A stretch of 64,000 bases of DNA from Ewingella americana (lineage in GTDB: Bacteria > Pseudomonadota > Gammaproteobacteria > Enterobacterales > Enterobacteriaceae): contig NZ_RCZD01000017.1 in NCBI RefSeq assembly GCF_006438725.1, forward strand, positions 5,482-69,481. Direction: 5' to 3'. Below are positions 18,218 to 28,091 of this stretch, in pieces. Each line of letters begins with the position of its first letter. Positions within the stretch are counted from its first letter, which is position 1. Below the pieces are notes generated by a model, which saw nothing but the letters and a program-made list of their open reading frames with translations, ran no database searches and had not been told where the DNA came from. Both the position numbers and the translations under genes were made by a program.

Positions 18218-18250
18218 AAATGGCTCACCCTGGCGGTGGGCCATTTTTGT
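18218..18250 (+). terminator. Terminator of the MFS gene
   Basis: Stem AAATGGCTCACC/CGGTGGGCCATTT around a CTGG loop, ending in a T-run, 22 bp after the stop codon. Confidence 0.8.
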
Positions 18251-18455
18251 ATCAGCCATTTTCTCACTTGAAAGCCACTAACATCATTTCTCATTCACCT
18301 ATGCTACCTTGATAACAGAGCGTGACAGCAGATGTGACCAGGTTGTATACGATTGTAAACAGATTTGGTCTGAGCACTGACGGGCGTATACTGGAACATT
18401 CGCTGTCAATGTTATCCAGACAGCATGATTTTTCATGGGTGAATAGGCGATAAGC

Positions 18456-19277
18456 GTGCCGAAAAGAACATATGCAATGCGGTATGTTGCAGGTCAACCG
18501 GTCGAGCAGATATTTCCAGGTGCACTTGCACATTTAGGTTCTGGATTACCTCCCGGCGCCGCGCTGCCAAATTCAAACACTCTGCGCGTGATGGTGTGGA
18601 ACATTTTCAAACAGCAACGGGCCGACTGGCTTTCAGTGCTGCAAGGGTTCGGCAAAGATGCCCAGCTGGTGCTGCTTCAGGAAGCACAAACTACGCCGGA
18701 GCTGATTCGTTTTGCCACGTCCCATTATCTGGCGGCCGATCAGGTTCCTGCGTATATGCTGCCTCAACACCCCTCAGGCGTGATGACGCTCTCCGCTGCG
18801 CATCCAGTTTACTGCTGCCCGTTACGTGAGCGTGAACCTCTGCTGCGTTTGGCGAAATCCGCGCTGGTGACGGTCTATCCGCTGCTTGATGGACGTTTGC
18901 TGATGGTGGTCAACATTCACGCGGTGAATTTCAGCATCGGCGTGGACGTCTACAGCAAGCAGCTGGAGACCATTGGCGAGCAGATCGCTCTTCATCATGG
19001 ACCGGTGGTGATGGCGGGGGATTTCAACGCCTGGAGCCGTCAGCGCATCAACGCGTTGTTCGGTTTCGCCAACAACATACGTTTGCATGAAGTGAGGTTC
19101 CCCTCTGATTTCCGCCGCCGTGCCTTTGGCCGACCGTTGGACTTCATCTTCTACCGCGATTTGAGCGTCACGCAGGCCACGGTGCTGGAGACGCAGGCGT
19201 CCGATCACAACCCGCTGCTGGTGGAGTTTCTTGCGGTAAAAAACACTGAGAAAAAAGACGTTTCTCCCTCTCTGTAA
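18456..19277 (+). CDS. yafD: Endonuclease/exonuclease/phosphatase family protein YafD
   Basis: A 273-residue protein very close to E. coli YafD. The family fold is visible in [30 protein letters not shown] and [11 protein letters not shown], which hold the metal and catalytic residues. The GTG at 18456 matches the E. coli N-terminus. Substrate unknown. The neighbouring yafE methyltransferase of E. coli is missing here. Confidence 0.9.
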   Translation: MPKRTYAMRYVAGQPVEQIFPGALAHLGSGLPPGAALPNSNTLRVMVWNIFKQQRADWLSVLQGFGKDAQLVLLQEAQTTPELIRFATSHYLAADQVPAYMLPQHPSGVMTLSAAHPVYCCPLREREPLLRLAKSALVTVYPLLDGRLLMVVNIHAVNFSIGVDVYSKQLETIGEQIALHHGPVVMAGDFNAWSRQRINALFGFANNIRLHEVRFPSDFRRRAFGRPLDFIFYRDLSVTQATVLETQASDHNPLLVEFLAVKNTEKKDVSPSL

Positions 19278-19293
19278 CCGCCAAATTTGCGGC

Positions 19294-19322
19294 AAAAAAA
19301 AGCACCCGGAAGGGTGCTTTTT
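19294..19322. terminator. Bidirectional terminator between yafD and mltD
   Basis: Stem AGCACCC/GGGTGCT with GGAA loop, A-run on the left and T-run on the right, so it can end both convergent transcripts. Confidence 0.85.
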
Positions 19323-19343
19323 CATGGATGACGCCTAATAGCA

Positions 19344-20726
19344 TCAGGTGTCTGGCGTTAACTTATTACTGACGAATAAGGTCAGTTTATTGCCAGGCTG
19401 GAGGTTATCGGCACCGGCGTTCCAGCGCATCACATCTTTGATGTTGACGCCGTGACGCTTGGCAATGCTCGACAACGAATCCCCTTTACGAACCTGATAC
19501 GTGATACTGCCGCCATTACTGCTTACAGAGCTGACGCTGTTGTCCGCCACTTGCAGGGTTTGCCCAACTTTTAACGCGCTTGCTGAGCGCAAATTGTTCC
19601 AACGCTGTAAATCACGAGTCTTCACATTCAGTCGGGCTGCAATCCCAGACAAGCTGTCGCCAGTGCGCACCTTGTAAGCTTTAGCACCCGATGGTGTGTT
19701 GCTGGCCAGTTGGGTTTTCTGCACTGCAGCGATATCGCCATCAGCCAGAGAATCCTTTAACTGCGCAGCATGCGCCTTCGGTAACACAATGTAGTGAGGG
19801 CCGTTAGGCGCCGTTACATTCTGTTTGTAACCAGTATTGAACGACTTCAACTTAGTCAGTGACATGCCCGCCATCTCAGCCGCCTGAGTTAACTGCATCT
19901 GTTGCCCCACTTCAACACGCGCCAGTGCGCGGTCTTTGCTCGGCGTCGGTAAGCTGATCCCGTACTTTTTGCTATTTTTTAAAATATCGCTCAAAGCCAA
20001 CATTTTCGGTACGTAAATTGACGTTTCACGAGGAAGCGACAACGACCAGAAATCTGTCGGTTTACCTCTGGCTTTATTCGACTTCACCGCTTGCATCACG
20101 CGGCCTTCACCACTGTTATACGCAGCAACCGTCAGTAACCAGTCACCACCAAACATTTTGTTCAGGCTTTGCATCATATCAAGGGCTGCCGTTGTCGAAG
20201 CGACAACATCGCGACGACCGTCATACCATTGGTTCTGTTTCAAACCATAATTTCGACCCGTTTGCGGCACGATCTGCCACAGCCCCGCAGCATTTGCTGA
20301 TGAGGTTGCTTTTGGGTCAAAAGCGCTCTCCACTATGGGTAGCAGTACTAGTTCCATCGGCATATTGCGTTTCTTAATCTGCTCGGTGATCCAGTACATG
20401 TACGGCTCTGCCCGTAATGTTACATCGTGGAGATAGCTCTTATTTTTTAAGTATTTTACTTTTTGCTCACGGATCCGGGCATTTTCCGGAACCTTCATCT
20501 TCAGCTCGTCGCCAATGAAGTTCCACAGATTGGTTTGCGCGATAGAGTCATCATTGTTCAACCATCGCGCCGAGGCCGCTCGGCCATCATCTGTGTACTC
20601 TCCTGCTTCACTTTGACTTGCCGAAGACAAACTCTGTGCATGCTGTTCTGGTACCTTGACGTCCTGCCTGGACGCCTGGCAACCCACTAGCAACACGGAG
20701 GCGAAGATAATCGCTTTTGCCTTCAT
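19344..20726 (-). CDS. mltD: Membrane-bound lytic murein transglycosylase D
   Basis: A 460-residue lipoprotein (lipobox LLVGC) with a family 1D transglycosylase domain. The catalytic Glu is in PIVESAFDPKATS and NSGEGRV follows. The C-terminus carries two LysM domains (YKVRTGDSLSGIAARL and YQVRKGDSLSSIAKRH) that bind peptidoglycan. The ATG at 20726 gives the proper signal peptide; a longer reading to 20786 does not. Confidence 0.95.
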   Translation of the reverse strand: MKAKAIIFASVLLVGCQASRQDVKVPEQHAQSLSSASQSEAGEYTDDGRAASARWLNNDDSIAQTNLWNFIGDELKMKVPENARIREQKVKYLKNKSYLHDVTLRAEPYMYWITEQIKKRNMPMELVLLPIVESAFDPKATSSANAAGLWQIVPQTGRNYGLKQNQWYDGRRDVVASTTAALDMMQSLNKMFGGDWLLTVAAYNSGEGRVMQAVKSNKARGKPTDFWSLSLPRETSIYVPKMLALSDILKNSKKYGISLPTPSKDRALARVEVGQQMQLTQAAEMAGMSLTKLKSFNTGYKQNVTAPNGPHYIVLPKAHAAQLKDSLADGDIAAVQKTQLASNTPSGAKAYKVRTGDSLSGIAARLNVKTRDLQRWNNLRSASALKVGQTLQVADNSVSSVSSNGGSITYQVRKGDSLSSIAKRHGVNIKDVMRWNAGADNLQPGNKLTLFVSNKLTPDT

Positions 20727-20795
20727 GTGTGTGTCATAGTTGCTTAAAAGACGAGCGATAATACTTTGCTTAGCCCAAAAATACAACCTTTAGCT

Positions 20796-21551
20796 TCAGA
20801 AGCTATCCTTGAGATGCCTTAGATGGGCAAAAACTTGCCAAGAAGGTTTTAAGGGATCGTTAAGCTTTAATTTGTTTTGTAAATCAACATCATCGCAACG
20901 TAAAAAAAGGTTAATTTTACGCTCTAAACCGAGGGTTGTAGGTAAGGAAGGTTGTCCCTTTTTCCGCATTTCTTGCACATTCTGCTCATGAGAATCGATA
21001 TCATCATCCCCTGGTAAAATTGAACGGGCAAACTTAAGGTTTGAGAGAGTATATTCATGCGCGGCACAGATTAACGTTTCATCAGGAAGCTGGGCTAACT
21101 GTTGAAACGACTGGTACATTTGCTCCGGCGTTCCTTCGAACAGGCGGCCACATCCGGCGGAAAACAGCGTGTCTCCGCAGAAAAGATAAGGGCGGCTGTA
21201 GTATGAAATATGACCTAATGTGTGTCCTGGCGTGGCCAAAACACGCCATTTCACCCCGCCAATTTCCACTTCATCCTCATTTTTAAGAATTATCCGAGCA
21301 CCTTTGTCGGCAGTTTCTTCAGGACCGTACACTTTTACATCAGGAAAATGCCTTAAAATTCCGCTTACGCCACCCACATGGTCATGATGATGGTGAGTCA
21401 ATAAAATAGCGGTAGGGGTTAAATTGCGCGTTTTTAGCGCCTCCAAAACCGGTGCGGATTCGCCAGGATCGACAATCAAACAGTGCCCATTCTGGTCATC
21501 CAATAACCAAATGTAATTGTCCTGGAAGGCGGGAATACTGATAAGCTTCAT
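20796..21551 (-). CDS. gloB: Hydroxyacylglutathione hydrolase (glyoxalase II)
   Basis: A 251-residue metallo-beta-lactamase-fold enzyme with the dinuclear metal motif [10 protein letters not shown] and [12 protein letters not shown]. It hydrolyses S-lactoylglutathione in methylglyoxal detoxification. The start at 21551 has GAGGT seven bases upstream. It is divergent from yafS across 43 bp, as in E. coli. Confidence 0.95.
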   Translation of the reverse strand: MKLISIPAFQDNYIWLLDDQNGHCLIVDPGESAPVLEALKTRNLTPTAILLTHHHHDHVGGVSGILRHFPDVKVYGPEETADKGARIILKNEDEVEIGGVKWRVLATPGHTLGHISYYSRPYLFCGDTLFSAGCGRLFEGTPEQMYQSFQQLAQLPDETLICAAHEYTLSNLKFARSILPGDDDIDSHEQNVQEMRKKGQPSLPTTLGLERKINLFLRCDDVDLQNKLKLNDPLKPSWQVFAHLRHLKDSF

Positions 21552-21594
21552 AGCTACCTCATGTTGGCAAACGCTTGAAAGACGAAAATAAATT

Positions 21595-22323
21595 ATGCAA
21601 CCAGCCCGCACCCGTAAAAAAATCATCGCACCGGCTTCATGGGAAGATATCCCTTGTGGTGAGTATTACCGTGCCGCGCTTGAGCAACAACTTCAAGCCT
21701 GGTGGGGCAAGCTATACGGTTTTCACCTGTTAAAGATTGGCAATTTGAGCGCCGAGGTGGACACCAGCGGCTGCCCGATTTCCCATCAGGTGAACGTCGC
21801 TGAAGAGGGACCGGCACTGCACGTCCAGGGCGATCACTACCAATTACCTTTTGCCCACAAATCGGTAGACGCCTGTCTGTTAGCCCATACTTTAGCTTAC
21901 GCGGAAGATCCGCACCGGATATTGCGGGAAGTGGATCGCGTGCTGATTGACGACGGCTGGCTGGTATTGAGCAGTTTTAACCCGCTAAGCTTGCTGGGTA
22001 TGGGAAAAATGATGCCGTTTTTTCGCCAGCGCCAGCCGTATGTCAGCCGGATGTTTACCCAAATGCGTTTGCTTGACTGGCTCGGTTTGCTCAATTACGA
22101 AGTGATGGTGAAGAACCGTTTTCAGGTACTGCCGTGGTGTCCAAAGGGCGGGAAAATGCTCAGTACGCACCTGCCCGCGCTGGGATGCATGACGGTGATT
22201 GTGGCGCGCAAACGTACTTTACCGCTGACACCGACGGCCAAGAAAGTGCCCGCGCGGCGGCAGACTATTCAGCAGGCCGTGGGTGCCAGCAGTAAAAGTT
22301 ACCGCAAAGATCGCAAAGAATAA
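21595..22323 (+). CDS. yafS: Class I SAM-dependent methyltransferase YafS
   Basis: A 242-residue methyltransferase homologous to E. coli Yaf[18 protein letters not shown] and [20 protein letters not shown] correspond to motifs II-III of the type 11 family. The glycine-rich motif I is poorly preserved. Substrate unknown. It has a basic C-terminal tail. Confidence 0.88.
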   Translation: MQPARTRKKIIAPASWEDIPCGEYYRAALEQQLQAWWGKLYGFHLLKIGNLSAEVDTSGCPISHQVNVAEEGPALHVQGDHYQLPFAHKSVDACLLAHTLAYAEDPHRILREVDRVLIDDGWLVLSSFNPLSLLGMGKMMPFFRQRQPYVSRMFTQMRLLDWLGLLNYEVMVKNRFQVLPWCPKGGKMLSTHLPALGCMTVIVARKRTLPLTPTAKKVPARRQTIQQAVGASSKSYRKDRKE

Positions 22324-22350
22324 CCTTTGGGTGTTCTGGAAGAACCCAAC

Positions 22351-22381
22351 CCAGCCTCTCCTTCTGAAGCGGAGAGACTGG
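22351..22381. terminator. Hairpin between yafS and rnhA
   Basis: Inverted repeat CCAGCCTCTCC/GGAGAGACTGG with a 9-base loop between the convergent stops; no long T-run. A smaller hairpin (GGGTGTTCT/GAACCC) precedes it near 22329-22347. Confidence 0.55.
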
Positions 22382-22395
22382 ATCGGTGTAGTGAC

Positions 22396-22863
22396 TTAAC
22401 TTTCAGGCTTGTAGCCCACATCGTCCAGCGTCGGATTGCCTGCTGCGTCTTTGGCCAGCACGTCGCACCGTTCATTTTCCGGGTGTCCGGCGTGGCCTTT
22501 CACCCACATCCAGTTCAGTGTATGCCCCTGAATAGCCGCATCGAGACGCTGCCATAAATCGACATTTTTCACCGGTTTTTTATCCGCCGTTTTCCAGCCG
22601 CGTTTCTTCCAGTTGTGGATCCAACTGGTGATGCCCTGCCGGACATACTGACTGTCGGTACTGAGGGTCACTTCACAGGGGGAACTCAGGGCTTCCAGCG
22701 CGACAATCGCCGCCATCATCTCCATGCGGTTATTGGTGGTTAACCGGAAACCGGCGCTGAACTCTTTTTCGTGTTGCTTGTAGCGCAAAATTGCGCCAAA
22801 ACCACCGGGGCCTGGGTTGCCAAGGCAGGAGCCGTCGGTGAAAATTTCTACCTGTTTGGTCAT
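22396..22863 (-). CDS. rnhA: Ribonuclease HI
   Basis: The 155-residue enzyme that cuts RNA in RNA:DNA hybrids. Catalytic acids are in [26 protein letters not shown] and ERCDVLA. Length and sequence match E. coli. The upstream in-frame extension is dnaQ promoter and antisense sequence, not coding. It is head-to-head with dnaQ across 69 bp. Confidence 0.96.
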   Translation of the reverse strand: MTKQVEIFTDGSCLGNPGPGGFGAILRYKQHEKEFSAGFRLTTNNRMEMMAAIVALEALSSPCEVTLSTDSQYVRQGITSWIHNWKKRGWKTADKKPVKNVDLWQRLDAAIQGHTLNWMWVKGHAGHPENERCDVLAKDAAGNPTLDDVGYKPES

Positions 22864-22932
22864 CTCTGGTAGACTCATCCGCAGAATGTAAAAGCCAAGT
22901 CTGACATAAACGAGCGCTGCGAGCACTGCAAT

Positions 22933-23682
22933 ATGATTTCTTCCCCTACCAGACAAATCGTTCTCGATACCGAAACCACCGGTATGAACAAACTCGGCGT
23001 CCATTACGAAGGGCACCGCATTATTGAAATCGGTGCCGTCGAGGTGATCAACCGTCGCCTGACGGGGCGCAACTTCCACGTTTATCTTAAGCCAGACCGC
23101 CTGGTGGACCCGGAAGCCTTCGGTATTCACGGCATCAGTGACGAATTCCTGGCCGATAAACCGACCTTCGCCGACATCGCCGACGATTTTCTCGACTATA
23201 TTCGCGGCGGCGAACTGGTCATCCATAATGCCTCGTTCGACATCGGCTTTATGGACTACGAGTTCGGCATGCTCGGGCGCGATATGCCGAAAACCGACAC
23301 CTTCTGCAAAGTCACCGATACCCTGCAGATGGCGCGCAAACTGTTCCCCGGCAAGCGCAATAGCCTCGACGCCCTGAGCGACCGCTACCTGATAGACAAC
23401 AGCAAGCGCACCCTGCACGGCGCGTTGCTTGACTCCGAAATCCTCTCCGAAGTCTATCTGATGATGACCGGCGGTCAGACCATCATGAAATTCTCCCATG
23501 AAGGTGATCAGAAAACCGGCGCTGACGGGCAGGGCACCCAGCGCGTTACCCGCCCTGCGGCCGGGCTGAAAGTGATCCGCGCCAGCGATCAGGAAATCGT
23601 CTGGCACGAAGAGCGTCTGGACCTGGTGGTGAAAAAGGGCGGCAGTTGCTTATGGCGTCCACAACCTGCGGCGGAAGAGTAA
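22933..23682 (+). CDS. dnaQ: DNA polymerase III epsilon subunit (3'-5' exonuclease)
   Basis: A 249-residue proofreading subunit with Exo [11 protein letters not shown], Exo [11 protein letters not shown] and Exo [13 protein letters not shown], and the C-terminal polymerase-binding tail ending [10 protein letters not shown]. The divergent arrangement with rnhA and the tRNA-Asp that follows are as in E. coli. Confidence 0.96.
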   Translation: MISSPTRQIVLDTETTGMNKLGVHYEGHRIIEIGAVEVINRRLTGRNFHVYLKPDRLVDPEAFGIHGISDEFLADKPTFADIADDFLDYIRGGELVIHNASFDIGFMDYEFGMLGRDMPKTDTFCKVTDTLQMARKLFPGKRNSLDALSDRYLIDNSKRTLHGALLDSEILSEVYLMMTGGQTIMKFSHEGDQKTGADGQGTQRVTRPAAGLKVIRASDQEIVWHEERLDLVVKKGGSCLWRPQPAAEE

Positions 23683-23808
23683 GCGGTTGCGCTGAAAATG
23701 TGCGGCTTGTTGAAAATCTGTTCAGTCGAAAGGAATTGTCAGGAAAAGCATTGACGTAATGACGGCCATTCCTTAATATCCGCTCCGTTCTTAACCAGAA
23801 CACAGCGC

Positions 23809-23885
23809 GGAGCGGTAGTTCAGTTGGTTAGAATACCTGCCTGTCACGCAGGGGGTCGCGGGTTCGAGCCCCGTCCGTTCCGCCA
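23809..23885 (+). tRNA. aspV: tRNA-Asp (GUC), second copy
   Basis: Identical over 77 nt to the gene at 217-293, with anticodon GTC and encoded CCA. Position after dnaQ matches E. coli aspV. The purine catabolic island begins right after its terminator. Confidence 0.97.
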
Positions 23886-23893
23886 ACATTCAG

Positions 23894-23930
23894 AAGCCCT
23901 GAGTTAGCAATAACTCAGGGCTTCGTTGTT
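23894..23930 (+). terminator. Terminator of tRNA-Asp
   Basis: A perfect 13-bp stem AAGCCCTGAGTTA/TAACTCAGGGCTT with GCAA loop, followed by a T-rich stretch. Confidence 0.85.
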
Positions 23931-23966
23931 TCTGCCATCCTGGCAAATATCCTCCTCTCTCTGGCG

Positions 23967-25469
23967 TTATTCCGCTTCTGCCTTAACAAAACTGACTGCC
24001 GGTGTGCTTGCACGGTCATGACGGGCAATGAAACGGTAGCTGCCCCCGGCCAGAAACGCGCCGATAAACCAGCTAAAGTTTGCCACCGGGTGCAGCTCCG
24101 GCGTGAAACTGATGAACAAGCCAATCAACACCGCAGGCACCAGCGCCATGATGGCTTTCGGGTTGAAGCCGTTTTTATACCAGTAACGGCCTGACGGCGT
24201 GGCGTTGAACAACGCGTCAACGTCCATATGTCCGCGTTTAATCAGATAATAATCTGCCAGCAAAATACCGAACAGCGGCCCGATAAAGGCACCCAGCACG
24301 TCCAGCGTATAGTGAATAATCTCTGGAGACTGGAACAGGTTCCACGGCGTGAGCAGTACGGAACCCACGGCCGCGATCATCCCGCCGGTACGGAAGCTGA
24401 TTTTCTGTGGAGAACAGTTGGAGAAGTCGAAGGCCGGTGACACGAAGTTCGCCACAATATTAATGCCGATGGTGGCGATGATCATAGTCAGTAGGCCAAG
24501 CGCCACCGCAACACTGTTACCCACGCGGCTGACGGTCTCGATAGGATCGGTGATCATCTGGCCGAACAGTGACTGGGTGCCAGACACAATCACCACGGTG
24601 ACAATGGAGAACAGTAAGAAGTTAAACGGCAGGCCCCAGCGGTTGCCACGGCGGATCTCACTCATGCTTTTGCCATAACGTGAGAAATCACCAAAGTTAA
24701 GCAGCGGGCCGGAGAAGTAAGAGACCACCAGCGCGGTCGCGGTAAGCATTTCCCAGCCCTGCTGGCCGACGGTCAGCGTCTTGCTCGACAGGGTGAAAGA
24801 GATATTACTCAGGCCGGTTTTATACAAAATCCATCCCGCCAGCATCAGCATCACCACATACACGGCCGGACCGGCAATATCGATAAAGCGTTTGATGGCG
24901 CTCATGCCGTGCCAAAACACCATCGCCTGCAATACCCACATAATGCCGAAACAGATCCAGCCCATGGCCGACAGCCCCAGCCAGTGCGGCACGGTCAGTG
25001 GGGTGAGTGACGGGAAGAACTTCAGCAGCACTAACATCAGTGCACTGGCCGCCAAAAAGGTCTGAATACCGTACCAGGCGAAGGCGATCAGGCCACGGAT
25101 CACTGCCGGAATATTGGCACCGAACACGCCGAAGGCCTGACGACAAATCACCGCATAAGGTACGCCCGCCTGCTGGCTCGGTCTTGCCACCAGATTGGCG
25201 CAAATCTGCACGATACAGATCCCGCATAACAGACAGAGCAGCACCTGCCAGCTCGACAGGCCGAGTGTGAAGAAGCTGGCTGCCACCACGTAGCCGCCCA
25301 TGCTGTGTACGTCCGACATCCAGAACGAAAATATGTTGTACCAGCTCCAGTTTTGATGGCGTGTCGGGGCTAAATCATCATTGCATAGCCGCGGGCTGTA
25401 ATGCGGTTTGATAATGCCCGCGCTCATTTCCGGCGAGGCACTGGCGGAAGAGATTTCCTGATTTGGCAT
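23967..25469 (-). CDS. hpxC: Allantoin permease, NCS1 family (HpxC)
   Basis: A 500-residue, 12-helix nucleobase:cation symporter-1 protein. Typical parts are NWSWYNIFSFWMSDVHSMGG near the first helix and PAFDFSNCSPQKISFR in the middle. With racemase and allantoinase beside it, allantoin uptake is the likely role; the Klebsiella equivalent is hpxC. The start at 25469 has AGGAGC eight bases upstream. A possible sigma-54 promoter lies at 25556-25571. Confidence 0.85.
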   Translation of the reverse strand: MPNQEISSASASPEMSAGIIKPHYSPRLCNDDLAPTRHQNWSWYNIFSFWMSDVHSMGGYVVAASFFTLGLSSWQVLLCLLCGICIVQICANLVARPSQQAGVPYAVICRQAFGVFGANIPAVIRGLIAFAWYGIQTFLAASALMLVLLKFFPSLTPLTVPHWLGLSAMGWICFGIMWVLQAMVFWHGMSAIKRFIDIAGPAVYVVMLMLAGWILYKTGLSNISFTLSSKTLTVGQQGWEMLTATALVVSYFSGPLLNFGDFSRYGKSMSEIRRGNRWGLPFNFLLFSIVTVVIVSGTQSLFGQMITDPIETVSRVGNSVAVALGLLTMIIATIGINIVANFVSPAFDFSNCSPQKISFRTGGMIAAVGSVLLTPWNLFQSPEIIHYTLDVLGAFIGPLFGILLADYYLIKRGHMDVDALFNATPSGRYWYKNGFNPKAIMALVPAVLIGLFISFTPELHPVANFSWFIGAFLAGGSYRFIARHDRASTPAVSFVKAEAE

Positions 25470-25555
25470 AAATCGTGCTCCTGTCATAAATACCGTGTCG
25501 AAAGAGGGAAGCCGCAAAGGCGGCGATCCAAAAAATAAAACCGTCACGGAAGCAG

Positions 25556-25571
25556 TGCAGGATCCAGGCCA
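25556..25571 (-). promoter_or_regulatory. Weak candidate sigma-54 promoter for hpxC
   Basis: On the minus strand the sequence TGGCCTGGATCCTGCA keeps the GG and GC dinucleotides of the -24/-12 boxes ten bases apart, with three departures from TGGCACG-N4-TTGCW. It is about 88 bp upstream of the hpxC start. It is the weakest of four similar sites in the island. Confidence 0.35.
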
Positions 25572-25582
25572 TAATTGATTTT

Positions 25583-25592
25583 TTGTATACAA
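25583..25592. promoter_or_regulatory. Candidate GntR (HpxS) operator
   Basis: A perfect 10-bp palindrome TTGTATACAA in the hpxC-hpxS divergent region. A shorter palindrome CGTATACG follows at 25606-25613, and an identical TTGTATACAA lies at 26416-26425. The T-GTATAC-A core is typical of operators for FCD-type GntR regulators, which HpxS is. Confidence 0.5.
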
Positions 25593-25658
25593 TAATTGAG
25601 TTTCACGTATACGATGAATCATTCAAACGGCTCACCATTGAAAACCGGAGTGGCAGCA

Positions 25659-26393
25659 ATGACCAGTTGGAACGGGCTGAATACGGCCTATTTTACCGAG
25701 GATAAGGACGATCACATTTACAACGCGCTGGTAAAATCGATCGTTGAGCATCAGCTTTTGCCGGGCAGTAAATTGCCCGAAGAGGCGCTGGCGCAGGCAT
25801 TTTCTGTCAGCCGCACCGGCATTCGCCGCGTACTGCAGCGCCTTGCTGCGGTGCAGTTGGTCACCTTGCTGCCCAAACGTGGTGCGCACGTCACCACGCC
25901 GGATGCCGATGAGTCGCGCGATGTGTTCTCCACGCGAAAAATTTTGGAATGCGCCAACCTGCCGCAGGTGATCGCCCATTGCCAGCCACCGCACCTGGCG
26001 GCGCTGAAAACGCTGGTGGAAGAGGAGAAACGCGCACATGAAGAGCGAAACGGCGCAGCGGCGATTCGCCTTTCCGCCGCTTTCCACGTCCAGTTGCAGG
26101 CGATTTCGGGCAACAAAGTGCTGACCGAAGCGGTATCACAACTCACCTTGCGATCCTCACTGGCGATTGCCGCCTGGGGCGCGCCGTGGCAGCAGGGTTG
26201 CCGCTGTACCGATCACGACGACTTGCTCGATTTGCTGCGAAAGCGCGATGTGCAGGGGCTGGCCGACAGCATGGCACACCATTTCGAGCACATTGTCGCC
26301 AGCCTGCGCTTCGAACCGCATCACGGTGAAACGCCGGACTTTATGCAACTGTTTGCCGGACACGCGGCTCAATCCCATAAGGAACCAGGCTGA
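25659..26393 (+). CDS. hpxS: GntR/FCD regulator (HpxS)
   Basis: A 244-residue FCD-subfamily regulator with an N-terminal winged helix (residues about 20-80: LPEEALAQAFSVSRTGIRRVL) and an all-helical ligand domain with metal-binding-type His. The ATG at 25659 has GGAG eight bases upstream; ATG 25614 or TTG 25596 would lengthen it through the operator. In Klebsiella pneumoniae HpxS controls the allantoinase genes. The stop overlaps the next start (TGATG). Confidence 0.82.
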   Translation: MTSWNGLNTAYFTEDKDDHIYNALVKSIVEHQLLPGSKLPEEALAQAFSVSRTGIRRVLQRLAAVQLVTLLPKRGAHVTTPDADESRDVFSTRKILECANLPQVIAHCQPPHLAALKTLVEEEKRAHEERNGAAAIRLSAAFHVQLQAISGNKVLTEAVSQLTLRSSLAIAAWGAPWQQGCRCTDHDDLLDLLRKRDVQGLADSMAHHFEHIVASLRFEPHHGETPDFMQLFAGHAAQSHKEPG

Positions 26394-27160
26394 TGTCCAC
26401 AACCTCGCGACCACTTTGTATACAACTGATCAACCCCAATACCAGCCTGGCGATGACCGAAGTGATGGCGGCGACCGCCCGTCAGGTGGCCGCGCCGGGC
26501 ACCGCCATTCTGGCGGTTTGCCCGAGCGAGGGCGCGCCGTCGATTGAAGGCCATTTTGATGAAGCCATTGCCGCCATCGGCGTTTTGCAGCAGGTGAAAG
26601 CCGGGCGCGATGCGGGCGTTGACGGGCACATCATTGCCTGTTTCGGCGATCCGGGTTTACTGGCGGCACGCGAACTGGCGCGTGCGCCGGTGGTGGGTAT
26701 TGCCGAAGCGGCGATGCACATAGCGACTCTGCTGGCGACGCGCTTTTCCATCGTCACCACGTTGCCGCGCACCTTGACCATCGCCCGGCATTTACTGCAT
26801 CAGTACGGTTTCGAACGGCACTGCGCCGCACTGCACGCCATCGATCTGCCGGTGTTGTCACTGGAAGACGGCAGCGGGCTGGCACAGCAGAAAGTGCGTG
26901 AGCAGTGCATCGCGGCGAAGAAATTCGACGGCAGCGGGGCGATTGTGCTGGGTTGTGGAGGCATGGCGGATCTGGCGCAGGAACTGACGCTGGAGCTGGG
27001 GATCCCGGTGATCGACGGCGTCAGTGCGGCGGTGAAAATGATCGAGTCCCTTGCGGCACTTCGCCTGACCACCAGTAAGCACGGCGATCTGGATTATCCG
27101 CTAATCAAGCCGCTCTCCGGCCGCTTTGAGAATCTGAATATGAGGGATGACTATGTCTGA
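26393..27160 (+). CDS. hpxA: Allantoin/hydantoin racemase (HpxA)
   Basis: A 255-residue Asp/Glu/hydantoin racemase with the paired catalytic Cys in IIACFGDPG and VLGCGGMAD. It interconverts allantoin enantiomers so that the stereospecific allantoinase can use both. The gene is coupled to hpxS (TGATG) and overlaps hpxB by 8 bp. A copy of the putative operator palindrome lies inside its first codons. Confidence 0.85.
   Translation: MSTTSRPLCIQLINPNTSLAMTEVMAATARQVAAPGTAILAVCPSEGAPSIEGHFDEAIAAIGVLQQVKAGRDAGVDGHIIACFGDPGLLAARELARAPVVGIAEAAMHIATLLATRFSIVTTLPRTLTIARHLLHQYGFERHCAALHAIDLPVLSLEDGSGLAQQKVREQCIAAKKFDGSGAIVLGCGGMADLAQELTLELGIPVIDGVSAAVKMIESLAALRLTTSKHGDLDYPLIKPLSGRFENLNMRDDYV
26416..26425. 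promoter_or_regulatory. Second copy of the putative HpxS operator, inside hpxA
   Basis: TTGTATACAA, identical to the intergenic site at 25583-25592, 833 bp away within the 5' end of hpxA. A pair of this kind could allow looping or roadblock repression; chance is possible. Confidence 0.35.
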
Positions 27161-28091
27161 TATCGATTATCGCTTCACTGAAAACTACCCGCGCGACTTG
27201 ATTGGTTACGCCGGTCGCCCGCCGCACGCCAACTGGCCGGGCAACGCACGCATCGCGGTACAGTTTGTGCTTAATTATGAAGAGGGGGGTGAGAACAACG
27301 TCCTGCACGGCGACGCCGGTTCCGAGCAATTTCTGTCAGACATTATTGGCGCTGCCAGTTTCCCCGACCGACATATGTCGATGGATTCCCTCTACGAATA
27401 CGGTTCACGCGCCGGTTTCTGGCGTATCCACAATGAATTCCAGAAACGCGGCCTGCCGCTGACTATTTTTGGTGTCGCCATGGCACTGGCTCGTAACCCG
27501 GAGGTTGTCAGCGCGATTAAAGCCGCCGACTACGACGTGGTCAGCCACGGCTGGCGCTGGACCCATTATCAGGACATGAGTAAGGCGCAGGAAGCGGAGC
27601 ACATGCAAAAAGCGGTCGCCATTCTCACTGACTTGTTCGGTAAAGCCCCGCTCGGCTGGTACACCGGCCGCGACAGCCCGAACACCCGCCAGCTGGTGGC
27701 GGAATTCGGCGGATTCCAGTACGACAGCGACTACTACGGCGACGACCTGCCGTTCTGGACTCCGGTTAAACTGGACTCCGGCGAAGTGAAACAGCATCTG
27801 GTTATTCCTTACACGCTGGAAACCAACGACATGCGCTTCGCCTCCCCGCAAGGTTTCAACACCGGCGAGCAGTTCTACACCTATCTGAAAGACAGTTTTG
27901 ACGTGCTGTACGAAGAGGGTGAAACCAGCCCGAAAATGATGTCGATAGGCATGCACTGCCGGATCCTGGGGCGACCAGGGCGCTTTCGGGCGTTACAGCG
28001 GTTTCTCGATTATGTCGAATCGCACGACAGGGTTTGGATCTGCAGGCGGCAGGAAATCGCAGACCATTGGACTAAACATTTCGGTGTTTGA
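27153..28091 (+). CDS. hpxB: Allantoinase PuuE, polysaccharide-deacetylase type (HpxB)
   Basis: A 312-residue member of the NodB-like deacetylase fold closely resembling PuuE allantoinases (RDLIGYAGRPPHANWPG, SHGWRWTHYQ, GWYTGRDSPNTR). It opens the allantoin ring to allantoate. The ATG at 27153 is preferred because AGGG lies six bases upstream; ATG 27147 adds two residues. It overlaps hpxA. The composite repeat begins just after its stop codon. Confidence 0.88.
   Translation: MSDIDYRFTENYPRDLIGYAGRPPHANWPGNARIAVQFVLNYEEGGENNVLHGDAGSEQFLSDIIGAASFPDRHMSMDSLYEYGSRAGFWRIHNEFQKRGLPLTIFGVAMALARNPEVVSAIKAADYDVVSHGWRWTHYQDMSKAQEAEHMQKAVAILTDLFGKAPLGWYTGRDSPNTRQLVAEFGGFQYDSDYYGDDLPFWTPVKLDSGEVKQHLVIPYTLETNDMRFASPQGFNTGEQFYTYLKDSFDVLYEEGETSPKMMSIGMHCRILGRPGRFRALQRFLDYVESHDRVWICRRQEIADHWTKHFGV

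Noticed and set aside
20018-20377. Frames on the plus strand within mltD
   Set aside because: Shadows of mltD, without start signals or family resemblance.
22396-23607. A 403-residue form of RNase HI
   Set aside because: The extra N-terminal part is antisense to dnaQ; the true start at 22863 gives the standard 155 residues.
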